From positions 506,911 through 554,458 of the forward strand of contig NZ_AOIQ01000006.1 in NCBI RefSeq assembly GCF_000337515.1: a stretch of 47,548 nucleotides of DNA, given 5' to 3'. Below, one piece after another: positions 26,230 through 36,907 of this stretch. The notes under the pieces were generated by a model. The model was not told the DNA's origin, did no database searches, and was given only the letters and a program-made list of their open reading frames with translations. Position 1 is the stretch's first letter, and every line of letters starts with the position of its first letter. The stretch comes from Halovivax asiaticus JCM 14624 (GTDB lineage: Archaea > Halobacteriota > Halobacteria > Halobacteriales > Natrialbaceae). Both the position numbers and the translations under genes were made by a program.

Positions 26230-27162
26230 ATGGCGACACGACTGCGGACGTTTCTCACCGGGTTCGCGATGGGGATGGCCGACGCCGTCCCGGGCGTCTC
26301 GGGTGGGACGATCGCCCTGATTGCAGGCGTCTACGACCGGATGATCGCCGCCATTACGGCGATCGACCCACGGGTGCTCCACCGGGTGCGAACGATCCAT
26401 CGCGCGGAGACGCGACACAAACTACGGATCGAACTGTTCGCAATGGATCTGCCCTTCCTCCTCACGCTCGGGAGTGGCGCGATCCTGGCCGTCTTGCTCC
26501 TCGCGAACGCGATGCACTTTCTGACAGCGACCTATCCGGTCCCAACGTACGGCTTCTTCACGGGGTTGATCGCCGCGAGCGCGATCGTCCTCTACGGAGA
26601 AGTCGACGTCCGAACGGCGAGGCGGCTCGCCGTCGCGGGACTCGGAATCGGACTGGCGGTGGCAATTACGGCGCTCTCCGGGGCGGGCATGCCCCACACG
26701 CTGCCGATCGTCTTCGTGACGGGCGCGATCGCCATCTGTGCGATGGTACTTCCGGGGGTTTCCGGTTCCTTCCTCTTGCTCTTGCTGGGCCAGTACGAAT
26801 TCATGACCGGAACGTTGAGCGATGCGATCGACGCCCTCACCGGCGCCGGGAGCGGCGTGAGCCTGGCGGAGACGCTGACGGTCGTCGCCGTGTTCGTGAC
26901 TGGAGCGGTCGTCGGACTGTTCTCGATGGCCCACCTCGTCGAACGAGCGCTAACCCACTACCGCGAGGCGACGATGACGTTTCTGGTGAGTTTGATGGTC
27001 GGGTCGCTCGGAATGCCCCTCGGCCGCATCGGGACGAATCTCGGTGGCTCACCGACGAACGCACCGGTCGCGGCAGGACTGACGCTCGTCGGAGGCGCCG
27101 CGATCGTCCTTCTCGTGGATCGGTACGCCGTCCCCCAGAATGGGACGACGACAGCGGCGTGA
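26230..27162 (+). CDS. DUF368 membrane protein, PopT-type polyprenyl-phosphate transporter candidate
   Basis: 310 residues with about eight membrane helices. The motif PGVSGGT at residues 21-27 and a second PGVSGSF near residue 175 form the internal repeat typical of DUF368 (PF04018). Bacterial DUF368 proteins (PopT) were identified, with DedA proteins, as undecaprenyl-phosphate translocases that return the carrier lipid to the cytoplasmic face. Sitting 63 nt behind aglB, whose reaction releases dolichyl (pyro)phosphate outside, this one is a good candidate for the archaeal equivalent (inference). A T-rich box ACGCTTTTCC about 35 nt before the ATG may be its own promoter. Confidence 0.85.
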   Translation: MATRLRTFLTGFAMGMADAVPGVSGGTIALIAGVYDRMIAAITAIDPRVLHRVRTIHRAETRHKLRIELFAMDLPFLLTLGSGAILAVLLLANAMHFLTATYPVPTYGFFTGLIAASAIVLYGEVDVRTARRLAVAGLGIGLAVAITALSGAGMPHTLPIVFVTGAIAICAMVLPGVSGSFLLLLLGQYEFMTGTLSDAIDALTGAGSGVSLAETLTVVAVFVTGAVVGLFSMAHLVERALTHYREATMTFLVSLMVGSLGMPLGRIGTNLGGSPTNAPVAAGLTLVGGAAIVLLVDRYAVPQNGTTTAA

Positions 27163-27319
27163 CGATCAGTGCCACTCCTTCGGGTCTCAAACGCCATTTT
27201 TCACCCACAGTTCCGACCTAACATCCAACACACACGGTTTCGTAAATTGTATTCATGTAGAGACCTATTTGTAACTTTACGCAAGTGTTATTACCAATGG
27301 TGGCATCCTTTCGGGTGTA

Positions 27320-27457
27320 ATGTCCGCAACCGATTCGGTGAAAGAACTCGTCGAAGCGCACCCACGACTGCTCGGATTCCTGTTTGCCGGAGCACTCCTG
27401 CTTAGTCAGGTCGGTTCGGTTGCAGCCACGGCTTCGGAAGTAGGCGTCGGTCCCTGA
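27320..27457 (+). CDS. Small hydrophobic protein, DUF7503-like
   Basis: A 45-residue frame starting ATG 27320 and ending TGA 27455-27457. The N-terminus is polar (MSATDSVKELVEAHPR), followed by a hydrophobic segment LLGFLFAGALLLSQVGSVAA and a short tail. This layout matches the many small haloarchaeal proteins annotated DUF7503 (polar start, HPR/NPR, one helix ending in an Ala-rich motif that could be a signal-peptidase site). The recognition is from memory of the family, not a search. AT-rich DNA upstream (27230-27310) suits a promoter. It is convergent with the CHAT gene, 57 nt apart. The function is unknown. Confidence 0.65.
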   Translation: MSATDSVKELVEAHPRLLGFLFAGALLLSQVGSVAATASEVGVGP

Positions 27458-27514
27458 TATCGGAGTGGTTCACTAAAAATTATTCGTCAAAATAGTAGCG
27501 GTTGGTTCATACCC

Positions 27515-29671
27515 TCAGTTCTTCAAAAATCGAGGATAGCCGAGATCCATATTCCACTCCAAACCGGACTCGGTCAAAACTGGTGTTTCCGTCCAGGTGA
27601 CGTATTTCTGAAGTTGGTCGGTCGTCACCTCCATTCGATAGTCGGTCATTGGGAGGAGGAATACTTCGTCGATCGACTCGATTGTCGGCGACGTAACCGA
27701 CCCGATTTGGAATTCTTTGGCCGGATAGTGACGGAATGAAATGTCAAAAAGATCGGTTGAATTATCAGATTCGACCGTTACGACCGTTGGCGCTCCCCCG
27801 TCAGATTGAGCAATGTCTGTCGACCCGTCACCGACGATGAGATACTGGTCGCCGAGAACAGTCCACTCGCTCACCATTTCCAGCGCGCCACGCAGCGGGA
27901 AACCAAGGTTTAGTAGGCGAGCAATCGACGCTCCTGACTCTACCGCGTGCTCGTTGATGATGTCTCCCAGCGTCGCAACGCCCCCGAACGCACCCCGCCG
28001 AGAGAGCGCAAGTCCCTGTTCGTAGGAGTGACAGGCATTCAGGAAGAACACACCCAGGTCGACGGAATCGAGTGACCGAACGTCGAGATCTCCGTCGGAG
28101 CACTCGAGTCCATCGTCCGTCGCGTGGCCGATATAATGGAGAAAATCGTATCCACCAGTCTCGAGAAGGTCGGCGAACTCGTCCGTCGTCACGCCAAACT
28201 CGGATGTTACGTCGAATGGCAGAAGGTCGCGTGTTCCGTAGGTCTCGTCGAGCAAGTCGTGTTCGTCCAGCATTCGTGCATCGTTACAAACCACGAGAAT
28301 GTCGATATGCTGCGTGCGTGATTCCCTGTCGAGTTGGTTTCGGTACGCTTCGATCGTCGCTTTCGAACCCGATTTCGGTGCGAGGTCACCGAACCACGCG
28401 TGTTCGATCGACTCGTCCGTCACGTCCGGTTCGACGACTGGGAACTTCGACGAGGTGCCGGATCGAGACACCTGTGATCGAGTCGTCGCTCTCGTGAACG
28501 CCGACGTTGTGGCTGGCGAGTGTGACGCGGACCGAACGTCGGCTCCGTCCACGGAGAGAGGGGTTCTGGCGGAAGCCGGTTCCGAAAGCGAGGTTTCGAT
28601 CGACGTCCGTGTCCCCCCTGTCGTCCGCACGATGCCAAGTTCGTTCACGATGTAAGGGAGTAATTCGATACTCTCGGGTTCGGGCGGAACGTGGGCGGTC
28701 AGTGGCCACCGTGGGAGATACGGCTCGATGAGTTCGTGTGGGGTCGAGAGATACGTTTGAATCCGCCGAGAAAGCGAGCGGTCGTACAACTCTGCGAGGT
28801 CCCACGAGAGTGCTGATTCCACCTGTTCGCGCTCGTGTAGCTTGTAGCGGTAGATGCCTTCGGTCCTGACGAGACAGTCGAGGAAGAAGACATGTTGGAG
28901 AATCCGAGAGAGATCATCCTCGAACGAACGGGAACCACCCAGTTCGAACGACTGATCGCCGGCCAGGAGCATCGGCTTTTCCCCTTCGACAACTGTGGCC
29001 CCGAGGTAAAACGAGAGCGGTGCGACCGGGAACAGGTACTCGAGTTCGGCGGGAATCTCGATGGTGACGTCGGTGTCAATCGGCTCGTTCTCAGTATCGA
29101 TCGAAAGGTTCGTTCCGAGTTCGATTCGGGGTGGGTGACCCCGAAGTGTCGGCCACGACCGCTCAGGGCTATCGGTTTTCAGTGCGGATGTGGCCGCCGA
29201 AATTGCGCGCATCATTGCCGTCGGTTCGGCCGGAGTTTCGATCCGGCCGGTCGGTCGTTCGTGGAGCGATCGGGCACCGACGTCGATCTCGACAGACTGG
29301 TCGAACTCGAACCGAACGGACTTCATGCCGAGTTCGATGCGGCCCGACGAAGGAATCCGACAGTAGAGCTTCATCGGCCCGTCTAGCCCGACAAACTGAA
29401 GATCATCCGTGAGTTCGTACGTTTCGTTGTCGTTTAACTTGGTAACCGATCGGCCGGTGTGATCGTGAACGTTGACGAGATACCGCTGGTCGAAGAGGAG
29501 CGATGACGTCTCGATCCGAGTGGCCGTGTCAACTGGGAAACAAAAGTTATCCGTCGAGACCGCACGCGGGGACAGGTCTCGATCGGTCCGTATCGATAGC
29601 TGGCGCTGCTCGTTCGAGTCGAACAGCCGCAACCCGTGGGGATCTGTAAGGGGAGATATCTCGATCGCCAT
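27515..29671 (-). CDS. CHAT-domain (caspase/separase-like) protein
   Basis: 718 residues. The C-terminal third has the CHAT protease pattern: a hydrophobic strand and histidine in FLHYIGHATDDG (H516) and, 31 residues later, the cysteine in VFFLNACHSYEQG (C547), followed by a conserved glycine-rich FGGVATLGDI. Both residues of the His/Cys dyad are intact. The first 400 or so residues form an unnamed haloarchaeal region with APLSFYLGATV; residues about 345-425 are Ser/Thr-rich and may be a flexible linker. No signal peptide is seen, so it is probably cytoplasmic. CHAT proteases are cysteine endopeptidases used in signalling, cell death and defence; the target here is unknown. The nearby 45-residue protein is the only obvious partner. 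Confidence 0.78.
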   Translation of the reverse strand: MAIEISPLTDPHGLRLFDSNEQRQLSIRTDRDLSPRAVSTDNFCFPVDTATRIETSSLLFDQRYLVNVHDHTGRSVTKLNDNETYELTDDLQFVGLDGPMKLYCRIPSSGRIELGMKSVRFEFDQSVEIDVGARSLHERPTGRIETPAEPTAMMRAISAATSALKTDSPERSWPTLRGHPPRIELGTNLSIDTENEPIDTDVTIEIPAELEYLFPVAPLSFYLGATVVEGEKPMLLAGDQSFELGGSRSFEDDLSRILQHVFFLDCLVRTEGIYRYKLHEREQVESALSWDLAELYDRSLSRRIQTYLSTPHELIEPYLPRWPLTAHVPPEPESIELLPYIVNELGIVRTTGGTRTSIETSLSEPASARTPLSVDGADVRSASHSPATTSAFTRATTRSQVSRSGTSSKFPVVEPDVTDESIEHAWFGDLAPKSGSKATIEAYRNQLDRESRTQHIDILVVCNDARMLDEHDLLDETYGTRDLLPFDVTSEFGVTTDEFADLLETGGYDFLHYIGHATDDGLECSDGDLDVRSLDSVDLGVFFLNACHSYEQGLALSRRGAFGGVATLGDIINEHAVESGASIARLLNLGFPLRGALEMVSEWTVLGDQYLIVGDGSTDIAQSDGGAPTVVTVESDNSTDLFDISFRHYPAKEFQIGSVTSPTIESIDEVFLLPMTDYRMEVTTDQLQKYVTWTETPVLTESGLEWNMDLGYPRFLKN

Positions 29672-29854
29672 TCGTCAGTACCTCTTCCAAATGCACGAAC
29701 ACGCAAAAAACTAGCAGTTTCTTTTGAATGACAATAGCCAATGGATACCCCCCTCGTCTAGACGGAGGAGACGGCGATCGGTCATGAGCTGCCGTCGGCA
29801 ATGAACCACCGTCACCGTCGGTACGCTTTTGCCTACCCTAACGAAGTCACGACT

Positions 29855-30523
29855 GTGACGCCGCCACTGGTCCTGGACATCGACGGAACGCTGACACGGC
29901 CGCAAGGACGGGGGCTGGACCCCCGGGTGTTCGATCCACTACAGGAGTGGGACGCACCGATCGTTCTCGCCACTGGAAAGGCGACGCCATTTCCCGTCGC
30001 ACTCTGTCACTTCATCGGTCTTCCCGAACGAGTGATCGCCGAAAACGGCGGCGTGACGGTCACGGAAGACCAGCTTACCATCTCGGGAAGCCGAGATGGA
30101 GCCGAAGCGGTCGCTCGGGTGTACGAAGACGCCGGATACGATCTCGGATGGGACGGTCTCGACACGATCAATCGGTGGCGCGAGACGGAACTCGCAGTTG
30201 CGCCCGAACAACCACTCGATCCGCTCGAAGCCATCGCCACCGAGCACGACCTGCAGGTCGTCGACACCGGCTACGCCTACCACGTGACCGACACCGAGCG
30301 GTCGAAGGGCAGAGCACTCGAGGCGATTGCGATGGACCTCGAGATCGATCTCGAGTCGTGCGTCGCCGTCGGTGACTCGGAGAACGACGTCTCGACCTTC
30401 GAACGCGTCGGTCGAAGTTTCGCCGTCGCGAACGCAGACGACGCGGCACGCGCTGCCGCGGACGAAGTGCTCGACGGCGCACACGCCGACGGGACACTCG
30501 CTGTGCTCGCGCGAGTTGGATGA
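29855..30523 (+). CDS. Phosphoglycolate phosphatase (archaeal HAD family)
   Basis: 222 residues, HAD-superfamily hydrolase of the archaeal TA0175 type that dephosphorylates 2-phosphoglycolate. Motif I is LVLDIDGTLT at the N-terminus (two catalytic aspartates), motif II the threonine in VLATGK, motif III the lysine in ERSKGRALE, and motif IV VGDSENDVSTF. The GTG at 29855 is chosen because haloarchaeal homologues begin directly with MxPPLxxDIDGT; the longer frame from 29801 adds 18 residues with no match. The gene stands alone between the CHAT gene and a small membrane protein. Confidence 0.88.
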   Translation: MTPPLVLDIDGTLTRPQGRGLDPRVFDPLQEWDAPIVLATGKATPFPVALCHFIGLPERVIAENGGVTVTEDQLTISGSRDGAEAVARVYEDAGYDLGWDGLDTINRWRETELAVAPEQPLDPLEAIATEHDLQVVDTGYAYHVTDTERSKGRALEAIAMDLEIDLESCVAVGDSENDVSTFERVGRSFAVANADDAARAAADEVLDGAHADGTLAVLARVG

Positions 30524-30615
30524 GCGAGTCACCTTCTCTCGACGAACAGATTTGAGCCCACGATGGTGCCATCGCCAGTCGCAAGATACGTATCCGTCTC
30601 GACCTGAGAAGCACC

Positions 30616-31047
30616 ATGGCTCCGTACGCGCTGCCCGTCGGGATCGTCGGCACGCTCGTGTCCGTCGTCCTGTTCGCCTACACGCGCTACGACGCCGACC
30701 GCGTCGGTGTCTCCCGCCCACTCCTGTGGGCGCTCGCGACGTCGGGAACGCTCGTCGCCGGCGTCGTCATGTACCTGTTCACCTCGGCACCGCTGCCCGG
30801 CGTGATCATGACGGCAAACACTGGTACCGTCCTGTACGGCTTCGAACGGGAACTCACTCGTCGCGACGATCAGCCGGCCGAGCCCGGCCAGCTCCCGTTC
30901 AGTCCAGGCGAGACCGAATCGGCGGACGACAAGCAGACCTCGGGCGACGCTGAGCCGGCCTCGGGAGATGAACCAGCAGGGACACAATTCCCTAGCCAGC
31001 GGCCAGCCGAATCGACCGACGGCGAGGACGTCGCTGACCCACGATGA
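30616..31047 (+). CDS. Small two-helix membrane protein
   Basis: 143 residues, not recognised. Two hydrophobic segments at about residues 4-22 and 36-56 (with WALATSGTLVAGVVMYLF) are followed by a long acidic, Pro/Gly/Glu-rich tail that is probably disordered. It looks like a haloarchaeal hypothetical membrane protein with an N-terminal hairpin and a cytoplasmic tail. It precedes taw1 by 90 nt in the same direction; no functional link is evident. Confidence 0.7.
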   Translation: MAPYALPVGIVGTLVSVVLFAYTRYDADRVGVSRPLLWALATSGTLVAGVVMYLFTSAPLPGVIMTANTGTVLYGFERELTRRDDQPAEPGQLPFSPGETESADDKQTSGDAEPASGDEPAGTQFPSQRPAESTDGEDVADPR

Positions 31048-31137
31048 CGGATTCGAACCCAATAGCGGGACCGGGTGACACCACCGTCCGGGTGCCACAC
31101 CGCACGGCTTTTGGAGAGTGCCGTCGAACGACGCGCT

Positions 31138-32160
31138 ATGAGTAACGCGGATGCGGCCGGATCCGGGGGCGAAGCGGACCCTGATACGGGTGACGGCGGA
31201 CCGAAGCAGGTGTCGAGTCCGGACTACCACAGCGAGAACCACACGGCGGCCCAGACCTGCGGCTGGACGGCAAACGCCCTTCGTGGCGAGGGGAAGTGTT
31301 ACAAGAACATCTTCTACGGCATCGAATCGCACCGCTGCATCCAGATGACGCCCGTCGTCCGGTGTAACGAGCGCTGTGTCTTCTGCTGGCGCGACCACCA
31401 GGGCCACGCCTACGAACTCGACGACGTCGAGTGGGACGACCCCGAGGCCGTCGTCGACGCCTCACTCACCCTTCAGCGGAAACTCCTCTCGGGCTTCGGC
31501 GGCAACGACGAGGTCCCACGCGAGGCGTTCGACGAGGCCATGGAGCCGCGCCACGTCGCCATCTCGCTGGACGGCGAACCCAGCCTCTACCCGTACTTGC
31601 CAGAACTGATCGACGCGTTCCACGACCGCGACATCACGACGTTCCTCGTCTCGAACGGCACGCGCCCGGAGGTACTTGCCGAGTGTGATCCGACACAACT
31701 CTACGTCAGCGTCGACGCACCGGAGCGCCACACGTTCGATCAGGTCGTCCGCGCGATGGAGGACGACGCCTGGGAGACGCTCGTAGAGACGCTCGACGTG
31801 CTGGCCGAGAAGGACGAGACCCGCACCGTCTTGCGGACGACGCTCCTCCAGGGTGAGAACATGCACAGTCCCGACTGGTACGCCGGCCTCTTCCAGCGCG
31901 CAGACCCCGACTTCGTCGAACTCAAAGCCTACATGCACGTCGGCCACTCGCAGGGCCGACTCGACCGCTCGACGATGCCCGACCACGAGGACGTCGTCGA
32001 CTTCGCGGAGCGTATCGGTGAACACATGCCCGAGCATCCGGTTTTGAAGGAGGTGCCGGCCTCCCGGGTAGCGCTACTGGCTCGTAGCGAGGACACCTGG
32101 GTACCGAAACTGCAGAAGGACAGCGCGTTCTGGGAACGCGACCCGATCGTCGGGGAGTGA
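31138..32160 (+). CDS. taw1: tRNA 4-demethylwyosine synthase Taw1 (TYW1 family)
   Basis: 340 residues. This radical-SAM enzyme condenses N1-methylguanosine-37 of tRNA-Phe with pyruvate to form 4-demethylwyosine. The cluster motif CxxxCxxC is seen as CNERCVFC near residue 78, following the TYW1-typical RCIQMTPVVRC with a second cluster region upstream (CGWTANALRGEGKCYKN). Later blocks HVAISLDGEPSLYPYLPELI and FLVSNGTRPEVL are conserved in the family. ATG 31138 is chosen over the longer frame beginning at 31075 because homologues start with a short polar region before the first cysteines. Confidence 0.92.
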   Translation: MSNADAAGSGGEADPDTGDGGPKQVSSPDYHSENHTAAQTCGWTANALRGEGKCYKNIFYGIESHRCIQMTPVVRCNERCVFCWRDHQGHAYELDDVEWDDPEAVVDASLTLQRKLLSGFGGNDEVPREAFDEAMEPRHVAISLDGEPSLYPYLPELIDAFHDRDITTFLVSNGTRPEVLAECDPTQLYVSVDAPERHTFDQVVRAMEDDAWETLVETLDVLAEKDETRTVLRTTLLQGENMHSPDWYAGLFQRADPDFVELKAYMHVGHSQGRLDRSTMPDHEDVVDFAERIGEHMPEHPVLKEVPASRVALLARSEDTWVPKLQKDSAFWERDPIVGE

Positions 32161-32288
32161 GGCGCCACGTCGGGGGGAACCAGACGCCGGAACTGTCGTG
32201 TCCCTGCGCAAGTGATGGCTATGGCACTAACTGAAAGACGGGTTTGACCCTGGGGGAGAGGTTTATCACCCGGGGCGAATGTCAGAGT

Positions 32289-33212
32289 ATGAAGCGTCGA
32301 CAGCTACTCGCGGCGACCGGCCTGGGAGTGACCTCGATGACGGCAGGCTGCCTCCAGGAATTCGGATCCGCCCGCGACGAAGACGATCGAGGTAACACGC
32401 AGGAGCGAGGATCGACTCCCGGCGACGACTCGCCCACACCCGTCCCGGCCGGCGAGACAGTCGAGCGCGATCCGACGGACGGACAGCTCGGTGGGCGTCG
32501 CTCCCCACACGCCGTCTTCCTGACGAACCCCACGAAGACCGAGCGAACGGTCGCGCTCGCGATCGAGCAGGGTGGGGAGACGATACTCGAGGAGTCGTTC
32601 ACCATCCGACCCGAAGGGACCGCCAAGGTCGCGATCGGCCGACTCGCCGCCTACACCGTCGAAGCGACCGTCGACGGCTCGGACCAGACCGAGACGACGA
32701 CCGTCGAGCGTGCGCAGTTCGATTGTAACGCGACGAGCGTCCAACTGGAACTGCAAGCCGACGGCACACTTTCGTCGGCCACACTGTCGACGATGATGGC
32801 CTGCGGGAACGTCGTCACCGAACGCGTCGTGTCGGGCGAGACCGTCGAGCACACCGTCGGAACGATCGAGGAGTCCGACGAAATGCAGGGAGAGCACACG
32901 ATCAGCGTCTCCAACCCAACTGATCAGACGTGGACGGCCCGCATACTGCTCGAAGACGGAGAGATCACGCGGTTCGACGGGCTCTTCACGGTCGAACCGG
33001 CGGCGACGGCCGACGTTCACTTCGATCGGAACGGCTCGGAATCCATCGCGACGCGCGTGCTCGACGCTGACGCGAGCGCGACAGTTGATCTCGAGAAAGC
33101 GGACATCGGAGCGTGTAACGCCGCGACGACCACAGTCTCGCTCACCGACGAAGAGGCGCTCGAAACGTCGACGATTGCGACGGACCTCGGCTGTCACTCA
33201 GATCCAGCGTAA
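32289..33212 (+). CDS. Tat-exported lipoprotein, function unknown
   Basis: 307 residues. The N-terminus MKRRQLLAATGLGV has a twin arginine and a hydrophobic stretch ending in the lipobox TAGC (Cys21), so the protein should be exported folded by Tat and anchored by a lipid. A low-complexity Asp/Glu/Ser/Thr/Pro linker (residues about 25-65) leads to two repeated beta-rich units, each opening with a phrase like VSNPTDQTWTARI or LTNPTKTERTVAL; these look like immunoglobulin-like repeats. The ligand is unknown. The ATG at 32289 fits the signal sequence; the longer frame from 32244 does not. Confidence 0.8.
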   Translation: MKRRQLLAATGLGVTSMTAGCLQEFGSARDEDDRGNTQERGSTPGDDSPTPVPAGETVERDPTDGQLGGRRSPHAVFLTNPTKTERTVALAIEQGGETILEESFTIRPEGTAKVAIGRLAAYTVEATVDGSDQTETTTVERAQFDCNATSVQLELQADGTLSSATLSTMMACGNVVTERVVSGETVEHTVGTIEESDEMQGEHTISVSNPTDQTWTARILLEDGEITRFDGLFTVEPAATADVHFDRNGSESIATRVLDADASATVDLEKADIGACNAATTTVSLTDEEALETSTIATDLGCHSDPA

Positions 33213-33234
33213 CAGGACTCAACGCCTCTATCTC

Positions 33235-33450
33235 ATGATTCGGCCCCTCCACCACGCCACGGCTACCCTTCGCGCGATCGCCTTCTGGCTCGCCGTGGCC
33301 CTCCCACTCGCGTACGTGCCACCGCTACTGGGTGTGGCGTCGACGACAACCCTTTTCGTCGTTCTTGCCGTCCACGCAGGCTGTCTCGTGGTCGGTCACG
33401 AGTACCATCCCCGATCCCGAACCGATAGATCCCGACCGTCGGTCCCATAG
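33235..33450 (+). CDS. Small membrane protein
   Basis: 71 residues with two adjacent hydrophobic segments (AIAFWLAVALPLAYVPPLL and TTTLFVVLAVHAGCLVV) and a short basic tail HEYHPRSRTDRS. Not recognised. It starts 22 nt after the lipoprotein gene, so the two may be co-transcribed. A sequence resembling its last 20 codons recurs after the toxin-antitoxin pair at 34299-34364. Confidence 0.6.
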   Translation: MIRPLHHATATLRAIAFWLAVALPLAYVPPLLGVASTTTLFVVLAVHAGCLVVGHEYHPRSRTDRSRPSVP

Positions 33451-33600
33451 CCGGGTAGTGTGACTACACACAGGCAAAACCGTTCTCGGCTAACTCCACT
33501 CACGGGTTCCGACCGACCATCTCACGATGGTTCAAATCCCCCGAAACAAACAGGCCAAACATACCAAATGGCTAAGGCCCACCGGCACCAACAACCGTGT

Positions 33601-33960
33601 ATGTCGAGCGGCGCCATCGATATCGATGAGTTCGAGGACGCCGAAGACGGCGAATTCGAGGGGAGAAACGACACCGAACGGATCGTTCGGTTCCTCGACG
33701 AGAACGACGATCAGGCGTGGAAGGCAGCCACGATTGCAGCGCAACTCGAACTACAGACAGACGCAGTCAGTGCGATCCTCTCACGGCTAAAAGAGCGAGG
33801 ACTCGTGAGACACAAGCGCCCCTACTGGGCGATCACAGACGACCAGGACCGGCTCAGATCAGCCTATCGGCTTCATCGACACTACGAGACCGCTGATGAG
33901 CAGTACGGGGAGGAACGGCTCGAAGCACTCCGAACCGACGAAATGGAGCACGTGCAGTGA
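33601..33960 (+). CDS. MarR-like winged-helix protein, probable antitoxin
   Basis: 119 residues. An acidic N-terminus (residues 1-25) is followed by a winged helix-turn-helix: ERIVRFLDENDDQAWKAATIAAQL, LQTDAVSAILSRLKERGLVRHKRPYWAI, ending in a charged helical tail. It overlaps the downstream MazF-like gene by 4 nt (GTGA), the usual antitoxin-then-toxin order. It probably represses its own operon and binds the toxin; both are inferences from organisation. An alternative in-frame ATG at 33568 exists. The dyad ACCATC-TCAC-GATGGT at 33517-33532 upstream could be its operator. Confidence 0.75.
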   Translation: MSSGAIDIDEFEDAEDGEFEGRNDTERIVRFLDENDDQAWKAATIAAQLELQTDAVSAILSRLKERGLVRHKRPYWAITDDQDRLRSAYRLHRHYETADEQYGEERLEALRTDEMEHVQ

Positions 33961-34298
33961 CCTCGTTCGAGGAACTAGCGCGCGGAGACATCGTCTGGGG
34001 GACCGATCCGCTCTCAAAGAAAGGGCGTCCGCTGCTCGTACTCGGGACACCACAGTTCCCCACCCACGGTGTCCAGCTCATCACCGCACTAATTACGACG
34101 AAGAGCTACCACGAAGAATCACTGACACTACGAGCCGATGACTACGAGGGCGATCCGCTCGGAACCCGAAGCCACGTCCTACCGTGGTCACTTGCAACCC
34201 TCAACAACGCTGCGGAAGTAGAATACCGTCTCACTTCTTTTGTCGATTCGCGCACCGAAGACGTCCTATCACAGTTGATTGGCTACCTTAGGCCCTAA
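33957..34298 (+). CDS. PemK/MazF-like toxin
   Basis: 113 residues, start GTG overlapping the antitoxin stop. The N-terminal RGDIVWGTDPLSKKGRPLLVLG matches the first beta-strands of PemK/MazF endoribonucleases (the usual GDI...P..GSEQ..RPVLVL), although the GSEQ element is replaced by LSKKG. A block resembling SHVLPWSLATL follows, near the position of the second conserved motif. Expected activity is ribosome-independent mRNA cleavage at short motifs; retention of activity cannot be judged. It is a typical haloarchaeal type II module. Confidence 0.72.
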   Translation: MTSFEELARGDIVWGTDPLSKKGRPLLVLGTPQFPTHGVQLITALITTKSYHEESLTLRADDYEGDPLGTRSHVLPWSLATLNNAAEVEYRLTSFVDSRTEDVLSQLIGYLRP

Positions 34299-34364
34299 AC
34301 TGTCGGCGTCCTAGTTATCCGCCACGAGCACCACCCACAGTCGCACGCCTCCGCTCGATATTGA
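34299..34364 (+). pseudogene. Possible remnant of a small membrane protein C-terminus
   Basis: Directly after the toxin stop, the open stretch TVGVLVIRHEHHPQSHASAR then TGA resembles the end of the small membrane protein at 33235-33450 (HAGCLVVGHEYHPRSRTDRS), with matches at G, L-V, HE, HP and S and similar DNA. It is probably a decayed partial duplicate, so the toxin-antitoxin pair sits between a gene and a fragment of its like. Confidence 0.35.
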
Positions 34365-34414
34365 CGGCGATGCGTCGACAAAAAACGATCGGTAAACGGC
34401 CGGTCAGTCAGCCC

Positions 34415-36907
<2,493 letters not shown>

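Noticed and set aside
33505-33545. tRNA-like 3' end (GGTTCAAATCC) before the antitoxin gene
   Set aside because: The T-arm stem does not pair well and no acceptor, D or anticodon arm can be found upstream; a small hairpin is the better reading.
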